Assembly: GCF_018323885.1 (NCBI RefSeq)
Contig: NZ_AP024585.1
Location: forward strand, 1,240,001-1,304,000
Source: Citrobacter amalonaticus
GTDB taxonomy: Bacteria > Pseudomonadota > Gammaproteobacteria > Enterobacterales > Enterobacteriaceae
Length of the DNA: 64,000 bases
Direction: 5' to 3'
Part shown: piece after piece, positions 1 to 9,542 of the stretch
How the letters are laid out: every line of letters starts with the position of its first letter
How positions within the stretch are numbered: position 1 is the stretch's first letter
Made by a program: the position numbers and the translations under genes
The notes under the pieces: generated by a model
What the model saw: only the letters and a program-made list of their open reading frames with translations
Told to the model about the DNA's origin: nothing
The model's database searches: none

Positions 1-156
1 CTTATCGTCTATCTTGCGCCTAAACTGTTAGGCAGTGACGCCAGGGGATTATGTGTGTTGCCAGGGCTTGAGAAACTGGCTGACGCCCCCCATTTCAAAT
101 TCAATGAGATACGCCAGGTGGGCCCGGACGTTTGCCTGCATTTAACCCCTGCGTGA
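1..156 (+). CDS. ribD: RibD C-terminal end (partial): riboflavin deaminase/reductase
   Basis: The window opens inside an ORF in frame 1 that ends with TGA at 154-156. Its 51 visible residues match the end of E. coli RibD, including a Lys-Leu-Leu-Gly-Ser-Asp stretch and a Gly-Pro-Asp-Val-Cys-Leu-His stretch near the C-terminus. RibD is a bifunctional cytosolic enzyme: the N-terminal domain deaminates the pyrimidine and the C-terminal domain reduces the ribosyl group in riboflavin synthesis. Only the end of the reductase domain is present. It lies 95 bases before ribH, as in the usual nrdR-ribD-ribH-nusB order, so co-transcription is likely. Confidence 0.9.
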
Positions 157-251
157 GGCTTTCGAATTATCGAATTATTGGAAGCAGCGCACAGAATATT
201 ATGATAAAATCCGCCCCCCTTACGGGGCCATATCGAACCCGAAGGAAGAAT

Positions 252-722
252 ATGAACATTATTGAAGCTAACGTTGCTACTCCGGACGCTCGCGTCGCCA
301 TCACCATTGCGCGTTTCAACAACTTTATCAATGACAGCCTGCTGGAAGGTGCGATTGACGCCCTGAAACGTATTGGTCAGGTCAAAGATGAAAACATTAC
401 CGTCGTTTGGGTTCCAGGTGCCTACGAACTGCCGCTGGCAGCAGGCGCGCTGGCGAAAACCGGTAAATATGACGCGGTGATTGCACTGGGTACGGTTATT
501 CGTGGCGGCACAGCTCACTTCGAATATGTCGCTGGCGGTGCAAGCAACGGCCTGGCGCATGTCGCTCAGGACAGCGAAATTCCGGTCGCCTTTGGCGTCC
601 TGACCACCGAAAGCATTGAACAAGCTATCGAACGTGCTGGCACCAAAGCTGGCAACAAGGGCGCGGAAGCTGCACTGACCGCGCTTGAAATGATTAATGT
701 ATTGAAAGCCATCAAGGCCTGA
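252..722 (+). CDS. ribH: 6,7-dimethyl-8-ribityllumazine synthase
   Basis: This 156-residue protein is full length for enterobacterial lumazine synthase (also named RibE). It condenses 5-amino-6-ribitylamino-uracil with dihydroxybutanone phosphate, the penultimate step of riboflavin synthesis, and in the family it forms 60-subunit icosahedral shells. The sequence shows the conserved Gly-Gly-Thr-Ala-His-Phe loop with the general acid/base His89, and an early Arg-Phe-Asn substrate segment at about 21-23. A longer in-frame ORF begins at 132. The start at 252 is chosen because a GAAGGAAG ribosome site lies just upstream and the protein then aligns end to end with E. coli RibH. nusB follows after 19 bases. 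Confidence 0.97.
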
Positions 723-741
723 TTTTTGTAAGGGGAAATCC

Positions 742-1161
742 GTGAAACCTGCTGCTCGTCGCCGCGCTCGTGAGTGTGCCGTTCAGGCGCTCTACTCCTG
801 GCAGTTGTCCCAGAACGACATCGCTGATGTTGAATACCAGTTCCTGGCAGAACAGGACGTGAAAGATGTTGACGTCATGTACTTCCGTGAACTGCTGTCC
901 GGGGTGGCGACTAACAGCGCGTACCTGGATGGCCTGATGAAGCCTTACCTGTCTCGTCTGCTGGAAGAGCTGGGTCAGGTGGAAAAAGCCGTACTGCGTA
1001 TTGCGCTGTTCGAGCTGTCTAAACGCAGTGATGTGCCATATAAAGTGGCCATCAACGAAGCGATTGAACTGGCAAAAACGTTCGGCGCGGAAGACAGCCA
1101 CAAGTTCGTCAATGGCGTTCTGGATAAAGCAGCGCCTGCGATTCGCCCCAACAAAAAGTAA
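742..1161 (+). CDS. nusB: Transcription antitermination factor NusB
   Basis: The 139-residue protein begins with GTG, as in E. coli, behind an AGGGG ribosome site. NusB pairs with NusE (ribosomal protein S10) and binds boxA RNA to form the antitermination complex on rRNA operons and lambdoid phage transcripts. The sequence shows the conserved basic N-terminus (Arg-Arg-Arg-Ala-Arg-Glu) and the C-terminal Asn-Gly-Val-Leu-Asp segment. It sits 19 bases after ribH and 77 bases before thiL in the rib-nus-thi-pgp gene string, so it is probably translated from the same transcript. Confidence 0.97.
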   Translation: MKPAARRRARECAVQALYSWQLSQNDIADVEYQFLAEQDVKDVDVMYFRELLSGVATNSAYLDGLMKPYLSRLLEELGQVEKAVLRIALFELSKRSDVPYKVAINEAIELAKTFGAEDSHKFVNGVLDKAAPAIRPNKK

Positions 1162-1238
1162 TCTCCAGGCCGTCAGTGAAGTGGAAGCGATTCCTCTCCC
1201 CTGGCGGCTTTTTCTTTTTTTCTGCTGAGGCATAACGT

Positions 1239-2216
1239 ATGGCATGCGGCGAATTTTCCCTGATTGCCCGTTATTTTGACCGTGTCAGAAGCTCTCGTCT
1301 TGACGTCGAAACCGGTATTGGCGACGACTGTGCACTTCTGAACATCCCTGATAAACAGACGCTGGCAATCAGCACCGATACGCTGGTGGCGGGCAACCAC
1401 TTCCTGACCGACATTGATCCTGCCGATCTGGCGTACAAAGCGCTGGCGGTGAATTTAAGCGATCTGGCGGCAATGGGGGCCGATCCGGCGTGGCTGACGC
1501 TGGCGATCACCCTGCCTGAGGTGGACGAACGCTGGCTGGAAACCTTCAGCGACAGTCTGTTTGATCTCCTGAATTACTACGATATGCAACTGATTGGCGG
1601 CGACACCACGCGGGGGCCGCTGTCGATGACATTGGGTATCCACGGCTTTGTTCCTGCCGGGCGCGCACTGAAACGCTCTGGGGCGAAACCGGGTGACTGG
1701 ATTTACGTGACCGGCACGCCGGGTGATAGCGCCGCAGGTCTGGCGATTTTGCAGAACCGTTTGCAGGTTGCCGATGAGGGTGACCGCGAATATCTGCTCA
1801 AACGTCACCTGCGTCCGACGCCGCGTATTTTGCAGGGCCAGGCGCTGCGCGATCTGGCCAGTTCAGCGATTGATCTCTCTGACGGACTGATTTCCGATCT
1901 TGGGCATATTGTTAAAGCCAGCGCCTGTGGCGCGCGCGTCGATCTCGATGCGCTGCCGTGGTCAGGCGCGATGACGCGTCACGTCGAGCCCGAACAGGCG
2001 CTGCGCTGGGCGTTGTCCGGTGGTGAAGACTATGAGTTATGCTTTACGGTACCGGAACTGAACCGCGGCGCGCTGGAGGTGGCTATGGGACAGCTTGGCG
2101 TTGCCTTTACCTGCATTGGGCAGATGAGCGCGGATGTGGAAGGGATTCATTTCATGCGTGACGGAACGTCTGTCACTTTTGACTGGAAAGGATATGACCA
2201 TTTTGCCACGCCATAA
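1239..2216 (+). CDS. thiL: Thiamine-monophosphate kinase
   Basis: The 325-residue protein phosphorylates thiamine monophosphate to the active cofactor thiamine pyrophosphate, using ATP in the cytosol. It belongs to the PurM/SelD fold. Visible motifs are the N-terminal Gly-Ile-Gly-Asp-Asp metal-binding stretch (residues 27-30 region), the Ser-Thr-Asp-Thr-Leu motif near 46-50, a Gly-Gly-Asp-Thr-Thr motif near 119-123 and the Ser-Gly-Gly-Glu-Asp-Tyr-Glu motif near 265-271. Its 3' end overlaps pgpA by 23 bases, which points to translational coupling. The length equals the E. coli enzyme. Confidence 0.97.
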   Translation: MACGEFSLIARYFDRVRSSRLDVETGIGDDCALLNIPDKQTLAISTDTLVAGNHFLTDIDPADLAYKALAVNLSDLAAMGADPAWLTLAITLPEVDERWLETFSDSLFDLLNYYDMQLIGGDTTRGPLSMTLGIHGFVPAGRALKRSGAKPGDWIYVTGTPGDSAAGLAILQNRLQVADEGDREYLLKRHLRPTPRILQGQALRDLASSAIDLSDGLISDLGHIVKASACGARVDLDALPWSGAMTRHVEPEQALRWALSGGEDYELCFTVPELNRGALEVAMGQLGVAFTCIGQMSADVEGIHFMRDGTSVTFDWKGYDHFATP

Positions 2217-2709
2217 AGATGTCGCCAAAAGCCGCCTGAATCTGCTTAACCCGTGGCATTTACTGGCGACCGGGTTTGGTAGCGGCCTCAGTCCGATTGT
2301 TCCAGGTACGATGGGATCGCTGGCGGCGATTCCCTTCTGGTATCTGATGACCTTTCTGCCGTGGCAGCTCTATTCGCTGGTGGTGATGCTGGGCATCTGT
2401 ATCGGCGTCTATCTTTGCCATCAGACGGCAAAAGACATGGGCGTGCACGATCACGGCAGTATCGTCTGGGATGAATTCATCGGAATGTGGATCACGCTGA
2501 TGGCGCTGCCGACCCTCGACTGGCGGTGGGTCGCCGCCGGGTTTGTGATTTTCCGTATTCTGGATATGTGGAAGCCGTGGCCGATCCGTTGGTTCGATCG
2601 CAATGTACATGGCGGGATGGGGATCATGGTGGACGATATTGTCGCCGGAGTGATTTCCGCGGGGATCCTCTATTTCATCGGACATCACTGGCCGATCGGG
2701 ATTATTTGA
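2194..2709 (+). CDS. pgpA: Phosphatidylglycerophosphatase A
   Basis: This 171-residue inner-membrane enzyme dephosphorylates phosphatidylglycerophosphate to phosphatidylglycerol. The sequence shows the PgpA family landmarks: a Gly-Ser-Gly-Leu-Ser-Pro stretch near residue 28, a Val-Trp-Asp-Glu-Phe segment, the Asp-Met-Trp-Lys-Pro-Trp-Pro segment and a late Asp-Asp-Ile-Val-Ala-Gly motif with paired acidic residues. Several hydrophobic segments are membrane-spanning candidates. The ORF can be extended to 2134, but the ATG at 2194 with an AAAGGA ribosome site gives an end-to-end match to E. coli PgpA. The start lies inside thiL, so the two are probably co-translated. Confidence 0.95.
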   Translation: MTILPRHKDVAKSRLNLLNPWHLLATGFGSGLSPIVPGTMGSLAAIPFWYLMTFLPWQLYSLVVMLGICIGVYLCHQTAKDMGVHDHGSIVWDEFIGMWITLMALPTLDWRWVAAGFVIFRILDMWKPWPIRWFDRNVHGGMGIMVDDIVAGVISAGILYFIGHHWPIGII

Positions 2710-2723
2710 CGGGTGATGTCGGT

Positions 2724-2798
2724 GCCGGATGACGGCGTTAACGCCTTATCCGGCCAGGGATCGTGTGCCTGAGCCCGATAAGCGAATCGCCATCGGGC
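2724..2798. repeat. REP palindrome pair (BIME-like)
   Basis: Two palindromes lie between pgpA and yajO, whose 3' ends face each other. The first (2724-2755) matches the classic REP pattern, with GCCGGATG opposite TTATCCGGC. The second (2773-2798) is a shorter variant with GCCCGAT opposite ATCGGGC. Such elements often stabilise mRNA 3' ends or bind gyrase and IHF. There is no long T run, so it is not a standard intrinsic terminator. Confidence 0.8.
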
Positions 2799-2807
2799 AA
2801 TGTGAGG

Positions 2808-3782
2808 CTATTTAAATCCGGCGATCGGATGCGGTTTATACGGTGTTTCCAGCTCGGCGATGTGCTCGGGTTTCAGCGTGAGATCCACGGCGTTCAACAA
2901 CTCATCGAGCTGTTCTTCCCGCGATGAGCCGATAATCGGCGCGGCAATCCCTGGTTTGCTTAACAGCCACGCCAGCGCCACCTGGGCACGCGTTGCGCCA
3001 AGCTCTTCGCTCACGCCGGCCAGCCGGGCGGCAATTTGCGCATCATTTTCGTCGCTTTCGCTATACAGCTTTTTCCCCACTTCGTCAGAAACCAGGCGCG
3101 CCGTGGTTTCTCCCCACGGACGCGTCAGACGCCCGCGGGCCATCGGGCTCCACGGGATCACCGCCACACCTTCCTGATAGCACAGCGGCAGCATTTCGCG
3201 TTCTTCCTCGCGGTAGATGAGGTTGTAGTGGTCCTGCATACTGACAAACTGCGCCCAGCCGTGCTGTCTTTGCAGCGCCAGCGCCTGGGCAAACTGCGAC
3301 GCATGCATTGATGACGCGCCGATATAACGCGCTTTGCCGGCCTTGACCACATCGTTTAACGCTTCCAGCGTCTCTTCAATCGGCGTGTTGTAATCCCAGC
3401 GGTGAATTTGCAGGATATCGACGTAGTCCATCCCCAGCCGTCTCAGACTGTCATCAATAGAACGCAGGATTTGCGCGCGGGATAATCCTTCCGGCAGGTC
3501 ATCCACCCGATTAAACACTTTGGTGGCGACCACCACCTCATCACGACGGGCGAAATCGCGCAGTGCGCGACCGACAATCTCTTCACTGCTGCCGGCTGAA
3601 TAGTTGTTCGAGGTATCGAAAAAGTTGATGCCGCCCTCAAGGGCGCGCTGGATGATAGGGCGACTGCTCTCTTCGGGAAGCGTCCAGGCGTGGTTTCCAC
3701 GATTCGGCTCGCCGAACGTCATGCAGCCCAGACAAAGGCGCGAAACCCTGAGGTCCGTTTTTCCTAAGATGTTGTATTGCAT
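2808..3782 (-). CDS. yajO: Aldo/keto reductase YajO
   Basis: The 324-residue protein is a cytosolic aldo/keto reductase of the AKR superfamily. The catalytic tetrad is visible: Asp56, Tyr61, Lys88 and His127. A C-terminal Gly-Ser-Ser-Arg stretch near 285-288 fits NADP(H) binding. In E. coli, YajO has been linked to making 1-deoxyxylulose 5-phosphate from ribulose 5-phosphate. That would fit its place 56 bases downstream of dxs, which makes the same product from pyruvate and glyceraldehyde phosphate. That link is family knowledge, not shown here. It is the last gene of the leftward xseB-ispA-dxs-yajO string. Confidence 0.93.
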   Translation of the reverse strand: MQYNILGKTDLRVSRLCLGCMTFGEPNRGNHAWTLPEESSRPIIQRALEGGINFFDTSNNYSAGSSEEIVGRALRDFARRDEVVVATKVFNRVDDLPEGLSRAQILRSIDDSLRRLGMDYVDILQIHRWDYNTPIEETLEALNDVVKAGKARYIGASSMHASQFAQALALQRQHGWAQFVSMQDHYNLIYREEEREMLPLCYQEGVAVIPWSPMARGRLTRPWGETTARLVSDEVGKKLYSESDENDAQIAARLAGVSEELGATRAQVALAWLLSKPGIAAPIIGSSREEQLDELLNAVDLTLKPEHIAELETPYKPHPIAGFK

Positions 3783-3838
3783 TATTTCGCTCCTGTTATG
3801 CTCGTTATTCAGTAAGCATAGCAGGAGCGAAGTGGCGA

Positions 3839-5701
3839 TTATGCCAACCAGGCCTTGATTTTGGCCTCAATGCCTGCGGCATCCAGACCCAACCCGGCAC
3901 GGGCTTCATCCTGAGTTCCTTGCGGAATGAAGAAGTCCGGCAGGCCAATATTCAGGACAGGAACCGGTTTGCGGTGCGCCATCAGCACTTCGTTCACGCC
4001 GCTACCGGCCCCGCCCATAATGGCGTTTTCTTCCAGCGTCACCAGCACCTCATGACACGCCGCCATTTCAAGGATCAGGGCTTCATCCAGCGGTTTCACA
4101 AAGCGCATGTCGACCAGTGTGGCGTTGAGGGATTCCGCGACTTTCGCCGCATCTGGCATCAGCGTACCGAAGTTGAGGATCGCCAGCTTTTCGCCGCGAC
4201 GCTTCACCACGCCTTTTCCGATCGGTAGTTTTTCCAGCGGTGTCAGCTCAACGCCGACGGCATTTCCGCGTGGATAGCGCACCGCCGTTGGGCCATCGCT
4301 GTAGTGATAACCGGTAAACAGCATCTGGCGGCATTCGTTTTCATCGCTCGGGGTCATGATGACCATGTCCGGGATGCAGCGCAGATAGGAGAGATCGAAC
4401 GCCCCCTGGTGCGTTTGTCCGTCAGCCCCGACAATCCCCGCACGATCAATCGCAAACATGACCGGTAGCTTTTGGATCGCCACATCATGAATCACCTGAT
4501 CGTATGCGCGTTGCAGGAACGTTGAGTAGATAGCGACAACCGGCTTGTAACCGCCAATCGCCAGTCCGGCAGCGAAGGTCACCGCGTGCTGCTCGGCAAT
4601 CGCCACGTCAAAGTAGCGGTCCGGGAATTTACGCGAGAATTCGACCATGCCGGATCCTTCGCGCATGGCTGGGGTGATCGCCATCAGCTTACTGTCTTTG
4701 GCCGCCGTTTCGCACAACCAGTCGCCGAAGATTTTCGAATAGCTCGGCAGACCGCCGCTGCTTTTCGGCAGACAACCGCTGGACGGATCGAATTTCGGTA
4801 CGGCGTGGAAAGTAATGGGGTCTTTTTCCGCCGGCTCATAACCCCGACCTTTCTTGGTCATGATATGCAGGAACTGCGGACCTTTCAGGTCGCGCATGTT
4901 TTTCAGCGTGGTGATAAGTCCCAGGACATCGTGACCGTCGACCGGGCCGATGTAGTTAAAGCCCAGTTCTTCAAACAGCGTGCCGGGCACGACCATGCCT
5001 TTAATATGTTCTTCGGTGCGTTTGAGCAGTTCTTTAATCGGCGGTACGCCAGAGAATACTTTTTTTCCGCTCTCGCGCAGGGAAGAGTAAAGTTTACCGG
5101 AGAGCAACTGCGCGAGGTGATTGTTCAGCGCGCCGACGTTCTCAGATATCGACATTTCGTTATCGTTGAGGATGACCAGCATATCGGGTTTGATATCGCC
5201 CGCATGGTTCATCGCCTCGAATGCCATCCCGGCGGTAATCGCCCCGTCGCCAATCACGCAGACGGTACGGCGATCTTTACCCTCTTTTTCCGCAGCAACC
5301 GCCACGCCGATGCCTGCGCTGATCGAGGTGGAGGAGTGACCCACGCTCAGGACGTCGTATTCACTTTCACCGCGCCACGGGAATGGGTGCAGGCCGCCTT
5401 TCTGGCGGATAGTGCCAATTTTATCGCGACGACCGGTCAAAATCTTGTGCGGATAAGCCTGATGACCCACGTCCCAGATGAGCTGGTCAAACGGGGTGTT
5501 ATAGACATAGTGTAGCGCCACAGTCAGCTCGACCGTGCCCAGCCCGGAGGCGAAGTGTCCGCTGGAACGACTGACGCTGTCGAGTAAATAGCGGCGCAGT
5601 TCGTCGCAGAGTTTCGGCAGACTCTCTTTTGGTAGCAGTCGTAACTCCTGGGTGGAGTCGACCAGTGCCAGGGTAGGGTATTTGGCGATATCAAAACTCA
5701 T
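3839..5701 (-). CDS. dxs: 1-deoxy-D-xylulose-5-phosphate synthase
   Basis: The 620-residue thiamine-pyrophosphate enzyme condenses pyruvate with glyceraldehyde 3-phosphate. This is the first step of the non-mevalonate isoprenoid pathway, and it also feeds thiamine and pyridoxal synthesis. Visible features are His49, the Gly-Asp-Gly metal/cofactor motif at 151-153 followed by the Asn-Asp-Asn-Glu-Met-Ser stretch at 179-184, and a central Ala-Glu-Gln-His-Ala segment typical of transketolases. The length equals E. coli Dxs. It follows ispA by 27 bases, so isoprenoid precursor supply and prenyl chain building are coupled in one operon. Confidence 0.98.
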   Translation of the reverse strand: MSFDIAKYPTLALVDSTQELRLLPKESLPKLCDELRRYLLDSVSRSSGHFASGLGTVELTVALHYVYNTPFDQLIWDVGHQAYPHKILTGRRDKIGTIRQKGGLHPFPWRGESEYDVLSVGHSSTSISAGIGVAVAAEKEGKDRRTVCVIGDGAITAGMAFEAMNHAGDIKPDMLVILNDNEMSISENVGALNNHLAQLLSGKLYSSLRESGKKVFSGVPPIKELLKRTEEHIKGMVVPGTLFEELGFNYIGPVDGHDVLGLITTLKNMRDLKGPQFLHIMTKKGRGYEPAEKDPITFHAVPKFDPSSGCLPKSSGGLPSYSKIFGDWLCETAAKDSKLMAITPAMREGSGMVEFSRKFPDRYFDVAIAEQHAVTFAAGLAIGGYKPVVAIYSTFLQRAYDQVIHDVAIQKLPVMFAIDRAGIVGADGQTHQGAFDLSYLRCIPDMVIMTPSDENECRQMLFTGYHYSDGPTAVRYPRGNAVGVELTPLEKLPIGKGVVKRRGEKLAILNFGTLMPDAAKVAESLNATLVDMRFVKPLDEALILEMAACHEVLVTLEENAIMGGAGSGVNEVLMAHRKPVPVLNIGLPDFFIPQGTQDEARAGLGLDAAGIEAKIKAWLA

Positions 5702-5728
5702 CAGAGGCCTTTAAGTAAGACAGAGTGT

Positions 5729-6628
5729 TTATTTATTACGCTGGATTATGTAGTCCGCTAGCGCTTCCAGTGCCGAGGTATCGAGTGACTGTGCGGCCAG
5801 TTGGTTTAGCGACTGGCGAGCCTCTGCGATTAAATCCCGGGCTTTATTCCGGGCTTGCTCAAGGCCCAGAAGTGCAGGATAGGTACTTTTGCCAAGCTGC
5901 TGATCGGCGCCCTGACGTTTACCCAACGTTGCAGTATCGCCCACCACATCCAGAATGTCATCCTGAACCTGGAATGCCAGACCGATACTTTCTGCGTATT
6001 TGTCGAGTATTGGCAGTGCATTTCTGCCTTTTTCTCCGGCACTTAACGCCCCCAGGCGAACCGCGGCGCGAATCAACGCGCCCGTCTTATGACGATGGAT
6101 TTTCTCCAGCGCCTCCAGCGGCACCTGTTTACCTTCGGCGTCGAGATCCAGCGCCTGACCACCGCACATTCCGGCGATGCCACTGGCGCTCGCCAGCTCG
6201 GAAATCATTGCGATTCGATCGCGGTCAGCAACTTCCGGCATCGGGGCGTCGCTGATAATCGAGAATGCCAGCGTTTGCAGGGCATCACCCGCCAGAATCG
6301 CATTGGCCTCGCCAAACTTGACGTGACAGGTCGGCAGGCCGCGACGCAGATCGTCATCGTCCATTGCAGGCAGATCGTCATGGATCAGCGAGTAAGCATG
6401 AATGCACTCAACGGCGGCTGCCGGGGCATCCAGCGTGTTCAGGCTGATACCAAACATCTGACCGGTGGCATACACCAGAAACGGACGCAGACGTTTACCG
6501 CCTAATAATGCGCCATACTGCATGGTTTCGACCACGGGAGTGTTCTGAAAGGGCAGTGGGGCAATAAAACGGCTCAGCGCCTGGTTGGCCTGCTCGACGC
6601 AGGCCTGAAGCTGCTGCGAAAAATCCAT
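5729..6628 (-). CDS. ispA: Farnesyl diphosphate synthase
   Basis: This 299-residue prenyltransferase makes geranyl and then farnesyl diphosphate from isopentenyl and dimethylallyl diphosphate. It contains both aspartate-rich motifs: the first at 84-90 (Asp-Asp-Leu-Pro-Ala-Met-Asp) and the second at about 223-227 (Asp-Asp-Ile-Leu-Asp). A Gly-Gly-Lys-Arg-Leu-Arg-Pro stretch sits at 43-49. The start codon follows the xseB stop codon with no gap, so the two are translationally coupled. Its product feeds quinones and undecaprenyl carriers. Confidence 0.98.
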   Translation of the reverse strand: MDFSQQLQACVEQANQALSRFIAPLPFQNTPVVETMQYGALLGGKRLRPFLVYATGQMFGISLNTLDAPAAAVECIHAYSLIHDDLPAMDDDDLRRGLPTCHVKFGEANAILAGDALQTLAFSIISDAPMPEVADRDRIAMISELASASGIAGMCGGQALDLDAEGKQVPLEALEKIHRHKTGALIRAAVRLGALSAGEKGRNALPILDKYAESIGLAFQVQDDILDVVGDTATLGKRQGADQQLGKSTYPALLGLEQARNKARDLIAEARQSLNQLAAQSLDTSALEALADYIIQRNK

Positions 6629-6871
6629 TTACTCGTTATCCGCTGTAAAAGGCGTAGGGGATGCGTCTTCATTGTCAGACAGCAGAATTTGCACACGCTG
6701 TTCAGCCTGTTGCAATTTCACCTGACCCTGACGTGCCAGCTGCACGCCACGTTCGAATTCGTTCAGCGCCTCTTCCAGCGGCAGATCGCCACTTTCCAGA
6801 CGCGTTACAATTTGCTCCAGCTCGTTCAGCGACGTTTCAAAGCTGACCGGCGCCTCATTTTTCTTCGCCAT
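6629..6871 (-). CDS. xseB: Exodeoxyribonuclease VII small subunit
   Basis: The 80-residue acidic, helix-rich protein is the small subunit of exonuclease VII. Several copies coat one XseA large subunit to cut single-stranded DNA. The [10 protein letters not shown] start and the Gly-Asp-Leu-Pro-Leu-Glu-Glu turn near residues 33-39 are family hallmarks. It is the first gene of the leftward operon with ispA, dxs and yajO. The link to isoprenoid genes is conserved in enterobacteria, but the functional reason is unclear. Confidence 0.96.
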   Translation of the reverse strand: MAKKNEAPVSFETSLNELEQIVTRLESGDLPLEEALNEFERGVQLARQGQVKLQQAEQRVQILLSDNEDASPTPFTADNE

Positions 6872-6936
6872 AATAAATGTCGGACTCTCAGTATTTTCAG
6901 CCCTGATATGGTAACGGACTCAGAGCAATTATCAAA

Positions 6937-7062
6937 TTTACCCACCCAACTTCAGGCTGCATGTACGTTGGCCGCATTCGCTCACTCCAGCCGCTTACGT
7001 GTTTAGCGCCAGGGGATATTCCCCTTTGCCGCCCGCCTGCAACTTGAATTATTGAGGGTATA
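6937..7062. repeat. ERIC element (126 bp)
   Basis: The stretch between xseB and thiI matches the enterobacterial repetitive intergenic consensus. It has degenerate terminal repeats (TTTACCC at the left, GGGTATA at the right), inner arms resembling CTTCAGGTTGCATGT and GCAACTTGAA, and the central Gly/Cys-rich palindrome around CCAGGGGATA. Its 126-bp length equals a full ERIC. A second copy is at 35785-35911. It probably lies in the 5' leader or promoter region of one of the divergent genes. Confidence 0.82.
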
Positions 7063-7093
7063 ACGCGCAATGTGCACAGGAATCGCGTGATAG

Positions 7094-7102
7094 TGGTATA
7101 CT
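7094..7102 (+). promoter_or_regulatory. Candidate extended -10 promoter of thiI
   Basis: TGG followed by TATACT forms an extended -10 element about 90 bases before the thiI start codon and downstream of the ERIC copy. No strong -35 hexamer is seen at 17 bases upstream, which is tolerable for extended -10 promoters. Together with the ERIC this accounts for the 320-base gap 6872-7191. I see no TPP riboswitch in it. Confidence 0.4.
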
Positions 7103-7191
7103 TCCGCGCCTGGATGCAGCCGCTTAACGGGGTTGCTGTACTATTTCTCCACGACAAGCCGTAACTGGCTTGCTAAAGAACCATTGCCGCC

Positions 7192-8640
7192 ATGAAGTTT
7201 ATCATTAAATTGTTCCCGGAAATCACCATCAAAAGCCAATCTGTGCGTTTGCGCTTTATAAAAATGCTGACCGGGAACATTCGTAACGTTTTAAAGCACT
7301 ATGATGAGACCCTCGCCGTGGTCCGTCACTGGGATAACATCGAAGTTCGCGCGAAAGATGAAAACCAGCGTCTGGCGATCCGCGACGCGCTGACCCGTAT
7401 CCCGGGGATTCACCACATTCTCGAAGTTGAAGACGTGCCGTTTACCGATATGCACGATATTTTCGAGAAGGCGCTGGTACAGTACCGCGATCAACTGGAA
7501 GGCAAAACCTTCTGCGTGCGCGTTAAACGTCGCGGTAAACACGAGTTTAGCTCTATTGACGTGGAACGTTACGTAGGCGGCGGTTTAAATCAGCATATTG
7601 AATCGGCGCGCGTGAAGCTGACCAATCCAGACGTTACTGTGCATCTGGAAGTGGAAGATGATCGTCTGTTGCTGATCAAAGGCCGTTACGAAGGGATCGG
7701 CGGTTTCCCGATCGGGACCCAGGAAGACGTACTGTCGCTGATCTCCGGCGGCTTCGACTCCGGCGTTTCCAGCTATATGCTGATGCGTCGTGGCTGCCGC
7801 GTTCACTACTGTTTCTTTAACCTCGGCGGCGCGGCCCATGAAATCGGCGTTCGTCAGGTGGCGCACTATCTGTGGAACCGCTTCGGCAGTTCGCATCGCG
7901 TGCGTTTTGTCGCTATCAACTTTGAACCGGTGGTCGGCGAGATCCTCGAGAAAGTGGATGACGGCCAGATGGGCGTGGTACTGAAACGTATGATGGTTCG
8001 TGCGGCGTCGAAAGTGGCGGAGCGCTATGGCGTGCAGGCGCTGGTCACCGGCGAAGCGCTGGGACAGGTCTCCAGCCAGACGCTGACCAACCTGCGTCTG
8101 ATCGATAACGTCTCCGATACGCTGATTCTGCGTCCGCTGATCTCTTACGATAAAGAGCACATCATCAATCTGGCGCGCCAGATTGGGACTGAAGATTTTG
8201 CCCGCACCATGCCGGAATACTGCGGCGTGATTTCAAAAAGCCCAACGGTGAAAGCCATCAAGGCGAAGATTGAAGCGGAAGAACAGAACTTTGACTTCAG
8301 CATCCTCGACAAAGTGGTCGAAGAAGCCAGTAATATCGATATTCGCGACATCGCGCAGCAGACCCAGCAGGACGTGGTGGAAGTTGAAACCGTCAGCGGT
8401 TTTGGCCCGAACGACGTGATTCTGGATATCCGCTCCATCGACGAGCAGGACGATAAGCCGCTGAAGGTAGAAGGTGTCGATGTGGTTTCACTGCCGTTCT
8501 ACAAGCTGAGCACTCAATTCGGCGATCTCGACCAGAATAAAACCTGGCTGTTGTGGTGCGAGCGCGGCGTGATGAGTCGTCTGCAGGCGCTGTATCTGCG
8601 CGAACAGGGCTTTGAGAATGTGAAGGTGTATCGCCCGTAA
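7192..8640 (+). CDS. thiI: tRNA 4-thiouridine synthase / thiamine sulfur carrier ThiI
   Basis: The 482-residue protein installs 4-thiouridine at position 8 of tRNAs and also supplies sulfur for the thiazole of thiamine. Domains in order are an N-terminal ferredoxin-like region, a THUMP RNA-binding domain (about 60-165), a PP-loop ATP pyrophosphatase domain with Ser-Gly-Gly-Phe-Asp-Ser at 185-190, and a C-terminal rhodanese domain. The persulfide-carrying Cys456 is present in Trp-Cys-Glu-Arg-Gly, and the partner cysteine lies in the Pro-Glu-Tyr-Cys-Gly segment near 344. It has the same length as E. coli ThiI. Confidence 0.98.
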   Translation: MKFIIKLFPEITIKSQSVRLRFIKMLTGNIRNVLKHYDETLAVVRHWDNIEVRAKDENQRLAIRDALTRIPGIHHILEVEDVPFTDMHDIFEKALVQYRDQLEGKTFCVRVKRRGKHEFSSIDVERYVGGGLNQHIESARVKLTNPDVTVHLEVEDDRLLLIKGRYEGIGGFPIGTQEDVLSLISGGFDSGVSSYMLMRRGCRVHYCFFNLGGAAHEIGVRQVAHYLWNRFGSSHRVRFVAINFEPVVGEILEKVDDGQMGVVLKRMMVRAASKVAERYGVQALVTGEALGQVSSQTLTNLRLIDNVSDTLILRPLISYDKEHIINLARQIGTEDFARTMPEYCGVISKSPTVKAIKAKIEAEEQNFDFSILDKVVEEASNIDIRDIAQQTQQDVVEVETVSGFGPNDVILDIRSIDEQDDKPLKVEGVDVVSLPFYKLSTQFGDLDQNKTWLLWCERGVMSRLQALYLREQGFENVKVYRP

Positions 8641-8676
8641 TCGCGATTTTCCCCGGCCATCCGCGCCGGGGGAATC

Positions 8677-9372
8677 TTACTCCTGCAGATGAAGCGCTTC
8701 GACGCTTCTCACTAACTGTCCGGCAATCTGCGGCATGTCGTCTGCACTGAAGAACCCCATCGTCACGGCAATCGCCACCAGCTCTCCCTTTTTATTCCGT
8801 AGCGGACAGGCAATCGACTGTGCGCCAGGGATCCCCTGTGTCGGATGGTGACGCACCGCGTAGCCCCGAGAGCGTATCTGCTCAATCAGTTGTGCCTGCG
8901 CCTGGTTTTGCGGCTGATAAGTGGAATAACTCATGAATACCTGACCCGCTGAACTGGCGTGAAGCGGAACGGGCGTGTTGGGTAGAAAATCGATATCTAC
9001 ATTACGGAAGCTGCGATTGTAGTGCTTCAGCACTAATCCGCCGTCCGTCTCAACCACCACGCCGGTAGAGTGGTTAAAGGTATCGCGAAACGCGATCAGC
9101 GCCGTATTGAGTTCACTCACCGGATCGCGTGCTGCCGTTGGTTTCCCCGCCATCTGAAGAAGGGTTGACCCCAGGCAGTAAAGTCCTTTTTCGTTTTGCC
9201 CCAGCATACCGGTTCGACAGAGTGAGACCAGGTACTTGTGTAAACGACTTTTCGACAGATTGCATCCCGTGGCGATATCGATGGCCCGTGTCTGGCCGTT
9301 TTGACTGGCAACAAACGCCAGAATATTGACGGCGATATCAACCGAATTGACCCCTTGCGATGTTTCAGCCAT
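8677..9372 (-). CDS. IclR-family transcriptional regulator of the molybdoenzyme cassette
   Basis: The 231-residue protein has the IclR layout: an N-terminal winged helix-turn-helix (about residues 8-70) and a C-terminal ligand-sensing domain (about 85-228) with the family-typical Arg-Gly-Tyr-Ala-Val-Arg and Gly-Ala-Gln-Ser-Ile-Ala-Cys-Pro-Leu-Arg segments. It is divergent from the adjacent molybdopterin oxidoreductase operon, 170 bases away. That arrangement suggests it controls that operon and possibly itself. The inducer is unknown, although IclR members usually sense small organic acids or related metabolites. This gene is absent between thiI and yajL in E. coli K-12. I do not recognise a characterised orthologue. 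Confidence 0.85.
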   Translation of the reverse strand: MAETSQGVNSVDIAVNILAFVASQNGQTRAIDIATGCNLSKSRLHKYLVSLCRTGMLGQNEKGLYCLGSTLLQMAGKPTAARDPVSELNTALIAFRDTFNHSTGVVVETDGGLVLKHYNRSFRNVDIDFLPNTPVPLHASSAGQVFMSYSTYQPQNQAQAQLIEQIRSRGYAVRHHPTQGIPGAQSIACPLRNKKGELVAIAVTMGFFSADDMPQIAGQLVRSVEALHLQE

Positions 9373-9483
9373 ATGCGTTCTCTTTTTTGATTCTTCGCGA
9401 GTATACCATCACGGCTGAAATCAGTACTGCCTTCGCAATTTAAAAAGTGCACTACGCCTAAATGGTTAGATGTTGATCTGGGT

Positions 9484-9506
9484 CAGGTTAATTACTGGTG
9501 AACCTG
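9484..9506. promoter_or_regulatory. Candidate operator in the IclR/molybdoenzyme divergent region
   Basis: A perfect 6-base inverted repeat (CAGGTT and AACCTG, 11 bases apart) lies 37 bases before the catalytic-subunit start codon. The spacing and symmetry fit a dimeric regulator such as the divergent IclR protein. Just to its left, TTGAT-CTGG-GTCAG at 9473-9486 is a partial match (one perfect half) to an FNR box. Both assignments are inferences from position and symmetry. Confidence 0.35.
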
Positions 9507-9542
9507 GGTTAACTAATAATGAACTATTTTAGAGGCAAGAAC

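Noticed and set aside
4586..5515. 309-codon plus-strand ORF inside dxs
   Set aside because: It is the antisense frame of a strongly conserved gene, with no family motif and biased composition. Dxs on the minus strand explains the conservation.
6872..7191. TPP riboswitch before thiI
   Set aside because: No conserved TPP-riboswitch core (CTGAGA and the ACCTGATCTGG-like helix) is visible. The region is explained by an ERIC element and a promoter.
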